Positions 18,555-25,819 of a stretch of DNA of 64,000 nucleotides are shown piece after piece. Below the pieces are notes generated by a model. It did no database searches, was not told the origin of the DNA, and saw only the letters and a list, made by a program, of their open reading frames with translations. The stretch lies in contig OZ240205.1 of the NCBI GenBank assembly GCA_965197395.1, positions 1 to 64,000 of the forward strand, read 5' to 3'. The translations under genes and the position numbers were made by a program. This stretch comes from CAZYFH01 sp965197395 (lineage in GTDB: Bacteria > Acidobacteriota > Vicinamibacteria > Vicinamibacterales > UBA8438). Positions within the stretch are counted from its first letter, which is position 1. Each line of letters starts with the position of its first letter.

Positions 18555-19817
18555 CTACTCGGAATCGTCGCCCTCGACCTCTCCGCCCAGGGAGGAGATC
18601 ATCACACGCGCGGCCGCGACGAGAAAGTCGGTCTGCGCGTCGGCCAGCCGAGTTCCCCGCTGTGTCTCGACCGTGCTGATGAAGGCGGAGAGCGCACCGA
18701 TGGCTTCGGCGTTGTCTTGCTGGTTCGTGTCGTCGGGAGCCCCGGCATCGACGTCAGCTTGCTCGGTCTCGACGTCGTCGGCCGTGTCATCGGCGACGGG
18801 GGCGGCGAGGTTGTCGACGATGCCGACCTGCAACTCGACGCTGTTCACGTACTGAATGAGATCGGTCATGAGGTCTTCGAGCGACGGCGCGAATTTCTGG
18901 ATGCGGTTGTTGCTCTTCTGGTCGGAGACGTAGATGTTGCCAGCGGCATCCGCCGCCACCCCTTGTGGGCTTTGGAACTGGGCCTCCCCTGTGCCGTTCG
19001 TGCCCCAGGTCGTCAAGAAGGTCCCGCCGCTGTCGAACTTCTGGATGCGGTCGTTGGCGGTGTCCGTTACGTAGATGTTCCCGGCGGCATCCGCCGCCAC
19101 GCCGAATGGAAACGTGAACTCGCCATCCCCGCTGCCGATTGTGCCCCAGGTCATCAGAAAGATCCCGTCGCTGTCGAATTTCTGGATGCGGTGGTTGTGG
19201 TCCGCGACGTAGACGTTGCCGGCGGCATCCGCCGCCACACTCTGGGGACTGTGGAATTGGGCGTCCGCGCTGCCGCTGGTACCCCAGGTCATGAGAAAGG
19301 CGCCGGTGCTGTCGAACTTCTGGATGCGGTTGTTGACCGTGTCCGCGACGTAGACGTTGCCGGCGGCATCCGCCGCCACACCCTGCGGGCTCCGGAATTG
19401 GCCATTCCCGTTGCCGCCCGTGCCCCAGGTCGCTAGGAAGACTCCGTCGGTGTCGAACTTCTGGATGCGATGGTTGAAGGTGTCCGCGACATAGACGTTG
19501 CCGGCGCCATCCGCCGTTACCCCAAACGGAAAAGCGAACTCGCCGTCCGCGGCGCCGTTGGTTCCCCAGGTCGTGAGAAAGGCCCCGGTGCCGTCAAACT
19601 TCTGGATGCGGTGGTTGAAGGTATCCGCGACGTAGACGTTGCCGGCCGTATCTGCCGCCACACCGCGTGGGTTCAAGAGTCGGCCGTCGCCGTCGCAACA
19701 CCTGTCCCATGTGTTGACGAACCATGGTGTATCGAGCTGTGCGTGAGCCGCCTGCCCCCACGACAGCAACACCACGCCAGCCATGACGCCGACCGTTGCG
19801 ACGCGGGACATACACAT
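18555..19817 (-). CDS. Exported NHL-repeat beta-propeller protein
   Basis: 420 residues with a signal peptide (VMAGVVLLSWGQAAHAQ). Six or so NHL blades follow, each containing a variant of GNVYVADTFNHRIQKFD followed by FLTTWGT. The C-terminal 100 residues are acidic and helical (ADDTADDVETEQADVD), probably a separate helical module. NHL propellers bind proteins, carbohydrates or nucleic acids. The blades are very similar at DNA level, so copy number may vary between strains. The ATG at 19811 is an alternative start. The ligand is unknown. Confidence 0.85.
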   Translation of the reverse strand: MCMSRVATVGVMAGVVLLSWGQAAHAQLDTPWFVNTWDRCCDGDGRLLNPRGVAADTAGNVYVADTFNHRIQKFDGTGAFLTTWGTNGAADGEFAFPFGVTADGAGNVYVADTFNHRIQKFDTDGVFLATWGTGGNGNGQFRSPQGVAADAAGNVYVADTVNNRIQKFDSTGAFLMTWGTSGSADAQFHSPQSVAADAAGNVYVADHNHRIQKFDSDGIFLMTWGTIGSGDGEFTFPFGVAADAAGNIYVTDTANDRIQKFDSGGTFLTTWGTNGTGEAQFQSPQGVAADAAGNIYVSDQKSNNRIQKFAPSLEDLMTDLIQYVNSVELQVGIVDNLAAPVADDTADDVETEQADVDAGAPDDTNQQDNAEAIGALSAFISTVETQRGTRLADAQTDFLVAAARVMISSLGGEVEGDDSE

Positions 19818-19944
19818 GTCCGACTCCCTTCGATGAGGCGCGCTGGAGCCCGATACGACCGCCCGCGGCGGGTGACTCGAGGGCGGCCTCTAGCAGCCTA
19901 GCAACCACTGTTTGGCCGGCTCCGGGGAGAGACCATCGGGCGGG

Positions 19945-20646
19945 TTACTTCTCGCTCAGGGTCGCCTCACCCCAGGTCAGGGAATTGAACAACTCGTTGG
20001 CGAACGTGACGACGACCGGCTCCGTGATGCTGAACTTGTCGTCGTCGCCATCGTAATCGCGCACGGTCAGCGCCCCCTCCAGCTCCACGATGCCGTAGGT
20101 GCCTTCCCCTTCGCCCTCGGCGTCGCTGAACTCGAACTGGCCGTCGGCCTTGAGCCTGAGCGTGAGGCTGCCGTCGTCGGTGCCGAATTCGGTGTCATTG
20201 CGAATGCGGCTCCCCGGCGGGGCCGCCGCCAGCTCGATCTCGAGCGGAGGCTGCGCAAAAAACGCGTCGGCTTGCGCGAGTTGCATCGCCACGCCAATCG
20301 GCACGTAGCCCTCGCCCCGAAACTCGAACACCCAGTCGCCGCCCGCCAAGTTGGCGAGGTTGAAGCGCCCGTCGTCGTTGGTCGTCGTTTCCCGGGGCTC
20401 GGCGTCTTCGATCGCGAGTCCGGTGTCGGCGTCCATGACCCACCGCCCGGAAACGCGAACGCCCTCGAGGGCGTTCCCCCACTCGTCGGTCACCTCCCCA
20501 CGCACGCGGGGTCGCGTCTGCGCCGCGGCGTCCGCAGCGATGACCCCTGTGACCATGACCCCCGCGTTCAGGACCGCGACACACCGCGTGATCCACCGCC
20601 GCTTGCCGCCGTCCGCTCGTCCGCGTGCACCCGTTGCATCACCCAT
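19945..20646 (-). CDS. Exported protein with carboxypeptidase-regulatory-like domain
   Basis: 233 residues from the ATG at 20646, chosen because GAGGAG lies 8 bp upstream; a longer frame to 20706 lacks support. After the signal peptide comes a CarboxypepD_reg-like beta-sandwich (RPRVRGEVTDEWGNALEGV) with the usual NDDGRFNLANLAGGDWVFEF strand. A C-terminal acidic beta domain follows (GEGEGTYGIVELEGALTVRD). This sandwich is common in Acidobacterial envelope proteins, including the two receptors at 25.8 and 29.0 kb. It is probably a binding protein of the cell envelope; no catalytic motif is seen. Confidence 0.75.
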   Translation of the reverse strand: MGDATGARGRADGGKRRWITRCVAVLNAGVMVTGVIAADAAAQTRPRVRGEVTDEWGNALEGVRVSGRWVMDADTGLAIEDAEPRETTTNDDGRFNLANLAGGDWVFEFRGEGYVPIGVAMQLAQADAFFAQPPLEIELAAAPPGSRIRNDTEFGTDDGSLTLRLKADGQFEFSDAEGEGEGTYGIVELEGALTVRDYDGDDDKFSITEPVVVTFANELFNSLTWGEATLSEK

Positions 20647-20764
20647 CTTCTCACTCCTCAGTTCGGCATCCGGTACGGCTGGTGCGACAGATAGCGCACC
20701 ACGCACTGCTCGATTGGCGCCGCGCGCGACTCGAACCCGGAGGTCGCGCGGGGACGTCGACGGC

Positions 20765-21382
20765 CTACGGCGGCCCGGCCGGTGTCTCGATGTTCTTGGT
20801 CAGCCACATGATCCCGAAGTTGACGAAGTCCTCGTCGTCGATCGAAATCTGCTGGTCGATCCGATACGCCGCTGGTGAAACAAAGTAGCCCCGCCCTTTC
20901 AGCACGAACGTGTGGTCGTCATGCGTGATCTCGGGCGCTTCCCAGAACGTGCTGTAGTAGCCACCGAGGTCACCCCCGAGCGGGCCGTGCTGGAGGATCG
21001 AGAAGCCGGCATCGTAGCTTACGAATCGAGCGATGCTCTGGCCGTTGAGCCCGAACTCGTAGAACATGATGCCGTCACCGCGCATCGTCGCCCCGTCCTC
21101 GTTCTCCATCGCGATTGCGATCTTGAGATAGCGGCTGTTGACGTGGGTGACGGTCTCGGTGCCGGTCCACTTGCCGGGCGAGACGAGCCCCGTCTCGGGC
21201 GGATTCCACTCGATCTCCCACTCCCCGAGGAAGTACCGCGGATCGAATGGCGGCATCATTTCGTCGCCGCTGGTGGGCCCCTGGGTGGCACGAGGCTCGC
21301 GGCCGTCCCGCTGCGCCACGGCCCCTGCGCCCGCGGCGCCAAGCGCCAGCATGGCCACGAAGACGAGCAACCTGGTTCGCAT
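20765..21382 (-). CDS. Exported lipocalin/DUF1579-like protein
   Basis: 205 residues from the ATG at 21382 with a signal peptide (LLVFVAMLALGAAGAGAVAQ). The mature part reads as a beta-barrel of the heme-binding/DUF1579 kind: FLGEWEIEWNPPETG at the first strand, GTETVTHVNSRYLKI, and further alternating strands ending in YRIDQQISIDDEDFVNFG. Such barrels bind small hydrophobic ligands. It follows the carboxypeptidase-regulatory gene's direction but lies upstream of it, with about 120 bp between them. The family assignment rests on pattern only. Confidence 0.55.
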   Translation of the reverse strand: MRTRLLVFVAMLALGAAGAGAVAQRDGREPRATQGPTSGDEMMPPFDPRYFLGEWEIEWNPPETGLVSPGKWTGTETVTHVNSRYLKIAIAMENEDGATMRGDGIMFYEFGLNGQSIARFVSYDAGFSILQHGPLGGDLGGYYSTFWEAPEITHDDHTFVLKGRGYFVSPAAYRIDQQISIDDEDFVNFGIMWLTKNIETPAGPP

Positions 21383-21621
21383 GGGTGTCTCCCGCTGGGC
21401 GGTCCGCAGGACGCGGCGGAGGCGTTCTCGACGGCGTCCGCGCAAGAAAAGCGGATTCATTCTATGAGCCGGGTCGAAACCGCGTCAAGGAGCTAACAGC
21501 CCGGTCGACCAACACCTGACGAGCCTTCGTCTCGCGTGCGCGGGGCGTTGTCCCTCGCGTGTCCGACCCGCGTTGTATCAGATGGCGCGGGCATGATAAA
21601 AGGTCTGCGGAACCTGACGAC

Positions 21622-22017
21622 ATGGTTGCACTGAAGGCACCCTGGGCGGCCGGTCCTGGCCTCGTCGTCGTCGCCTTGGCGACGGTGGGCATGCTCGGCA
21701 GTATCGCGCAAGACGATATCCAGCTCGTGACCGTGGTCGGCTGTCTGCGACAGGACACCGGTGACCTGCCGTGGATGCTCGAGAAGGCCACCGCGGGCAC
21801 GCAGGCCGAGGCGGCGTTCACCAGCCGGGACGAGCTCGACCGCTCTGGCGCTGAGGCGCTCGGCTCGCTCACATACCGGCTTCTGGGGGTCGGCGAATTC
21901 GGCGTCGAGCCCCACGTCGGGCACAAGGTTCAGGTCAAGGGCCTGAAGTTGCGCTACGACGACGAGTGGCGTCTCAACGTCACCTCCTTTCAGCATCTGG
22001 CCCCAGACTGCGAGTAG
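21622..22017 (+). CDS. Small exported hypothetical protein
   Basis: 131 residues from the ATG at 21622, with a probable signal anchor (GPGLVVVALATVGMLGSIAQ). The mature part contains LVTVVGCLRQDTGDLPWMLE and a VEPHVGHKVQVKGLKLRYDD strand pair. That layout resembles small OB-fold-like envelope proteins often found in Acidobacteria. I do not recognise a named family. It is alone on the plus strand between two minus-strand genes and ends 12 bp before the tail of the serine hydrolase. Confidence 0.6.
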   Translation: MVALKAPWAAGPGLVVVALATVGMLGSIAQDDIQLVTVVGCLRQDTGDLPWMLEKATAGTQAEAAFTSRDELDRSGAEALGSLTYRLLGVGEFGVEPHVGHKVQVKGLKLRYDDEWRLNVTSFQHLAPDCE

Positions 22018-22029
22018 CCCGCGGCGCGG

Positions 22030-23349
22030 TCACTGCCGCGACGCGTACCCGAGGACCGTCGGCGCGTGATGCCGGTGGCTCTCGACGATGGCCTGCGACG
22101 CGACCGTGGCGAGGTCCTCTCGCACGTTGAGGTGACGGTACGACGTGGTCTGCATCATGAAGACCCCCACCATGTCTTCGACGGGATCGACCCACGACAG
22201 CGTGCCCCAGGCGCCGCCCCACATGAAGCTGCCGGGAGAGAGGTGATGGGTCGCCGTGCCGGGGTCGAGGAGGATGCCGTAGCCGAGGCCGAAGCCGAAG
22301 CCGGGGCCTCGGACGTAGACGGGCTTGTCGCCGACGTGATTGCTGATCATCAGGTTGACCGTGCGTGGACTCAAGATCCGCACGCCGTTCAGCTCTCCGC
22401 CGTTCAGCATCATCTGATGGAAGAGAAAGTAGTCGGGTGCGGTGGAGTGAAGCCCTGCCACACCGCCGAAGTAGGTGCGCGGCTCGTGATATCGCGGCGC
22501 CATGAACAGCTCGATCCTGTTGTCTGGTCCGGCCGGGCGGTAAGCCGCCGCCACGCGGTCGACTTTCGAACGAGGCACGTTGTAGTAGGTATCGTCCATG
22601 CCGAGCGGCTCAAAGAGCCGTTGCCTCAAGAAGTCGCGCACGCTCATCCCGGAGATTTTCTCGACGAGGATCGCGACGTAGTCGGTCGAAGCCCCGTATT
22701 GCCACTCCTCTCCCGGATGGAATGCGAGCGGGACTTCACCGGAGTTGTCGATGGCGTCGGCGAGAGTGTCGGGGCGCTCCACGCCATCCTCGGTCTCCTC
22801 GCCCGGACCAGCCCAGTTCGGCCACGTGGCAAACTGGAGTCCGGACGTGTGAGTCAGCACGTGACGCACGGTGACGGGTCCCGCGGCCGCCACGCGGGAA
22901 GTGCGGACGGGTCCTTCCAGCAACACGTCCTTGTCCGCGTATGCGGGTAGCCATTTCGAGATCGGATCGTCAAGTAGGAAATGCCCTTCCTCGTACAGCA
23001 TCATGAGTGCCACCGAAACGATCGGCTTCGTCATCGACATGAGCCTGAAGATCGCGTCCTCGGGCATCCGCTGCCCGGCAGCTTTGTCACGCCAACCCTG
23101 GGCCTCCAGGTGGGCGACCTTGCCATGGCGCGCGATCAGCGTGACCGTGCCGGCCACGCGGTCGTCATCGATGTAGCGCTGCATCAGCGCGCTGACCCGG
23201 CGGAGCCGCTCGGACGACATGCCGACCTCTTCGGGCGCAGCCCGTGGCAGGTCGGCGAGATCCGCGCCGCGCACACCGGCGCCGGACAGCAGGAGCGCGG
23301 CGGCGATGACCGCGACGGCGGCGATGAGGACCGTGATCTTCGAATGCAT
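22030..23349 (-). CDS. Class C beta-lactamase-like serine hydrolase (EstB type)
   Basis: 439 residues from the ATG at 23349, with a signal peptide. The penicillin-binding-protein/class C fold is marked by SMTK at 105-108 (nucleophile Ser105, base Lys108), a YGASTDY tyrosine motif and an HLSPGSFMWGGAWGT block near the C-terminus in the KTG position. These enzymes in environmental bacteria are mostly esterases or D-amino peptidases rather than resistance genes; nothing here indicates beta-lactam resistance. It probably acts in the periplasm. No operon partner is evident. Confidence 0.85.
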   Translation of the reverse strand: MHSKITVLIAAVAVIAAALLLSGAGVRGADLADLPRAAPEEVGMSSERLRRVSALMQRYIDDDRVAGTVTLIARHGKVAHLEAQGWRDKAAGQRMPEDAIFRLMSMTKPIVSVALMMLYEEGHFLLDDPISKWLPAYADKDVLLEGPVRTSRVAAAGPVTVRHVLTHTSGLQFATWPNWAGPGEETEDGVERPDTLADAIDNSGEVPLAFHPGEEWQYGASTDYVAILVEKISGMSVRDFLRQRLFEPLGMDDTYYNVPRSKVDRVAAAYRPAGPDNRIELFMAPRYHEPRTYFGGVAGLHSTAPDYFLFHQMMLNGGELNGVRILSPRTVNLMISNHVGDKPVYVRGPGFGFGLGYGILLDPGTATHHLSPGSFMWGGAWGTLSWVDPVEDMVGVFMMQTTSYRHLNVREDLATVASQAIVESHRHHAPTVLGYASRQ

Positions 23350-23448
23350 CGGCGTGCCTCCCACGCGAACTCCGGCTACTGTCTGGCCAAGGGTCGAAGA
23401 ACAGATCTTCCGTTAGCCAAAGCCCCCGTCTAATAGTCTCTATCGTCC

Positions 23449-23898
23449 CTACTCGACGCGGTAGCGGATCTCAAGATAGGTCACGGATCCCTCGATCTCG
23501 GGGTACCAGTGCGGGGTGCCCGGCGGGATCACGACCACATCGCCCTGGCTCACCTGGCGACTCTCACCGCCTTCGATGGTCGCAGGACTCCTCGCGTTGC
23601 TCGCGCCCGCCGGCCTGACCAGACGGCCGCCGGTTACGATCGTGCCGCGCCCATCGACGATGTGATGAATCTCCCAGCTGGTCGCGTGCAGGTTGGCGCC
23701 CTGCGGCACGGTCCGGTGCAGCAGGTACATGTGAATGTCCTCGGTGTTCTCGACCTGCGCGCCCACCATGGCCGCTGGCAGCTGGTCGCGTATCGTCGCC
23801 TTCAGGGTCTCGCCGCTCGCATAGGTGGCCGGCGGCATCGACTGCGCCGCCACGGGCGCCGCCATGGCAAGCATCAGAAATGCCCATAACCGTAACAT
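23449..23898 (-). CDS. Exported single-domain cupin
   Basis: 149 residues from the ATG at 23898, with a GTG nine bases earlier as an alternative. Signal peptide (LWAFLMLAMAAPVAAQ) followed by one cupin barrel. Strands HATSWEIHHIVDGRGTIVTG and QGDVVVIPPGTPHWYPEIEG supply the histidines and glutamate expected to bind a metal. Its role is unknown. The cupin at 6754 is larger and Tat-exported, so the two are not close copies. Confidence 0.8.
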   Translation of the reverse strand: MLRLWAFLMLAMAAPVAAQSMPPATYASGETLKATIRDQLPAAMVGAQVENTEDIHMYLLHRTVPQGANLHATSWEIHHIVDGRGTIVTGGRLVRPAGASNARSPATIEGGESRQVSQGDVVVIPPGTPHWYPEIEGSVTYLEIRYRVE

Positions 23899-24497
23899 GA
23901 CGCGCACGTTACCACAGGCCGTTGGTGTCCCGTCAAGTGGAGATTCTCCCGTGTCGTTTCCGGGTTTCTCACACTGAGGGTACTGTCAGGCGCGTCCCGT
24001 GAAGACCTGCAGGTCGACGGTGTTGACGCGAACATAGTTGTTCGCCGGTCGACTGCAGTCCGAGGACGCAGCGGTCCAGTTCGACATCACGCATGGGCCC
24101 CCTCCCTGGGAGCCATCTTGTCGCGCACGGACGGGCCCTGTGGAAGCTGACGGCGCCGTGGACGCACAGAACGCGCCCACCGTGCCTTGGAAAACGCTGT
24201 GCGTTTTCCACGAGCTCCCACAGGGCCTTTCCAATCAAATCACCCACGAAAAACCCCGAAAGGCCCCAAAATGGGAAACCCGGATAGACCCGGACTGTCA
24301 GGCGCGTCCCGTGAAGACCTCTATGCGTAGGACTGTCGGCCTCATCTGATGTCCAGGGTCGAAAAACACTGTCGGTCATGCTCGGCGGCTCGATGGAGAT
24401 GGTTATTCAGCCGAACAGAAAGAAAAGCCGGCCCCGTTTTACCGAGGTCGGCCGTGAACTGCTTCGAGAATTGCCCCACGGTGAGTGCGCGTTTGAA
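23899..24497. other. Gene-free spacer containing a mobile repeat
   Basis: I see no credible gene here. The stretch holds a 280-bp repeat (24010-24291) shared with 48059-48346 and bracketed by a 27-bp direct repeat. On either side are about 80 and 180 bp of unassigned sequence. Short open frames across the repeat are conserved in both copies only because the DNA is. Confidence 0.6.
23982..24320 (-). repeat. 280-bp repeat, copy 1, bracketed by 27-bp direct repeats
   Basis: Positions 24010-24291 are nearly identical, in reverse orientation, to 48059-48346; copy 2 has 6 extra bases near one end. Exact 27-bp direct repeats at 23982-24008 and 24294-24320 (starting ACTGTCAGGCGCG) frame this copy only. 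Inside are a perfect hairpin GGAAAACGC-TGT-GCGTTTTCC and an outer pair built on GGCCCTGTGG / CCACAGGGCC. The second copy lies downstream of a broken IS21, and similar GTTTTCC/CCTGTGG features occur downstream of istB in the intact IS21 at 50.5 kb. I infer it is IS21 3' non-coding DNA. Confidence 0.7.
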
Positions 24498-25514
24498 CTA
24501 GCGTGCCCCTTCTGCAGCGGCCCTTTCGTCTGCCCGCGCCCCGGCCAGGATGTTCCGCAGGCCGTAGTTCCCCTCGTGACACGCGTACTCGAAGACGGGA
24601 CCTTCGGATAACCGCAGCGGAATAGCCGCCGTGAATGGCTGGCTGAACGTCGCTGGGTCCCGGACCGTGTACTCGTACCGCAGTGTGTCGCCACTCACCC
24701 GCGTCAGGCGCTCCGTCAGATGCAGCATGGCGCCGCTGCCCACCGCGTTCCCCACGGTCGGACTGAAGCTCTCCCGCTTGTCGCTGAAGTTCGCGCTCTC
24801 GATGACAAGGGTGTCGCCCTCCCAGTGGCCGCGCGCGTCGCCGTTCCACTGCCGCACTCGTTCGGGCAGGTGCGCTCGTCCGTCGAGCGGCACGATGCGC
24901 GCGTCGTGAACCATCTCGTTGAAGATGACCACGTGGTCGGGGGTCTGAAACAGCTGGATGTTCTGGTTATACCCACCGGTGATACCTCCGGGCAACAACG
25001 GTGGCCCGTTTGCGAATCCAAGGATGCACCGCTCGGCCAGACCTCTGTCTTCCGGACCGTCGACGCCACTCCCGCCCACGCGATAGCGAATGGGACGGAT
25101 CGCCGACGGATCGGGCTCCGGTGTACCACGCTGCTCCGAGGCGCCGGGCACGAGCGACGGGAGTTTCCCGTCCGGCGGGTCCTCGATAAGCGATGTCCGC
25201 GTATTGTCGACGAAGCTCGGTGTGTCGACCCAGAACCGGTTGTAGCCGCCGGTGCTTCCAGGTGGAGGGGGGCGATCAAGATTCCGCTCGATCGCGAGTG
25301 CCTCGCGCGCGGCCGACTCTTCCGCCGTCAGCACATCTTGGCCGGCGAATTCGTCCGGACGCTCGAGCGGCGTGATGGTCCGGAAATCCCACACGCCTCC
25401 CAGGTCCGGCGCTCCCCACGGCGTCCGGGGAGCAGTCTGGGCCGCGACAGGAATGCCTGACAGCGACACGACCGCGGTCACTGTGAACGCCGCAGCAAGA
25501 TATCGACCGCTCAT
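24498..25514 (-). CDS. Secreted protein of unknown function, paralogue 1
   Basis: 338 residues from the ATG at 25514; a GAGGAGGAGG site just upstream decides the start, and the longer frame to 25712 is rejected. Signal peptide, then TPWGAPDLGGVWDFRTITPL near the mature start, a central IQLFQTPDHVVIFNEMVHDA strand block, RGHWEGDTLVIESANF and a C-terminal FEYACHEGNYGL. This pattern is a family common in Acidobacteria and often annotated only as hypothetical; the fold looks beta-rich. A paralogue sits at 32262-33305, so the two receptor genes are flanked by related proteins. Function unknown. Confidence 0.8.
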   Translation of the reverse strand: MSGRYLAAAFTVTAVVSLSGIPVAAQTAPRTPWGAPDLGGVWDFRTITPLERPDEFAGQDVLTAEESAAREALAIERNLDRPPPPGSTGGYNRFWVDTPSFVDNTRTSLIEDPPDGKLPSLVPGASEQRGTPEPDPSAIRPIRYRVGGSGVDGPEDRGLAERCILGFANGPPLLPGGITGGYNQNIQLFQTPDHVVIFNEMVHDARIVPLDGRAHLPERVRQWNGDARGHWEGDTLVIESANFSDKRESFSPTVGNAVGSGAMLHLTERLTRVSGDTLRYEYTVRDPATFSQPFTAAIPLRLSEGPVFEYACHEGNYGLRNILAGARADERAAAEGAR

Positions 25515-25682
25515 CTGGTCCTCCTCCTCGGCTCTTCTGGCGCTAATCCGAGTAGCGCCCATGATGCACCCGGACGCAACCGAGTGCAAGGATGTCGGAA
25601 CCACACCGGCGAGCAACGATCCATAATGATGGATCCATGCTGTTGGTGTATCGCAAGTCTCGAGTCGTATGTGGGCGTCATT

Positions 25683-25718
25683 TTGAGTACTATAAGAGTC
25701 AACAATGGACATAATGAG
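25683..25718 (+). promoter_or_regulatory. Conserved AT-rich leader upstream of receptor 1
   Basis: A 36-bp block beginning TTGAGTACT and ending GGACATAATGAG recurs with 3 mismatches at 28897-28932. Both lie about 100-140 bp before the receptor starts. The non-coding DNA between block and start is much less conserved, so the block is probably functional. CATAAT could be a -10 element; no well-spaced -35 is obvious. Confidence 0.55.
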
Positions 25719-25761
25719 AAAAATACGCCATGGGCTTTACGGCGTGTGGTTTGCCTAATGG

Positions 25762-25794
25762 CACATAGCGTTCCGAATGTCACATAGCGTTCCG
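25762..25794 (+). repeat. Pair of 14-bp direct repeats before receptor 1
   Basis: CACATAGCGTTCCG occurs at 25762-25775 and 25781-25794, a 19-bp period, 25 bp before the receptor 1 start. It is absent from the receptor 2 leader. It could be an operator or a chance duplication. Confidence 0.45.
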
Positions 25795-25819
25795 TATGAC
25801 GCCAATTAGAGGAGAGCAA

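Noticed and set aside
17355..19436. Long plus-strand frame running across the transposase and the NHL gene
   Set aside because: It spans two real genes in other frames, crosses the IS boundary, and has no domain or start signal.
18900..19700. Repeated DNA every 150-160 bp, possible CRISPR or tandem array
   Set aside because: The repeats encode NHL propeller blades in one continuous frame.
22030..23349. Class C beta-lactamase as an antibiotic-resistance gene
   Set aside because: The fold also covers many esterases and peptidases, the C-terminal motif is not the KTG of true AmpC enzymes, and there is no regulator or mobile context.
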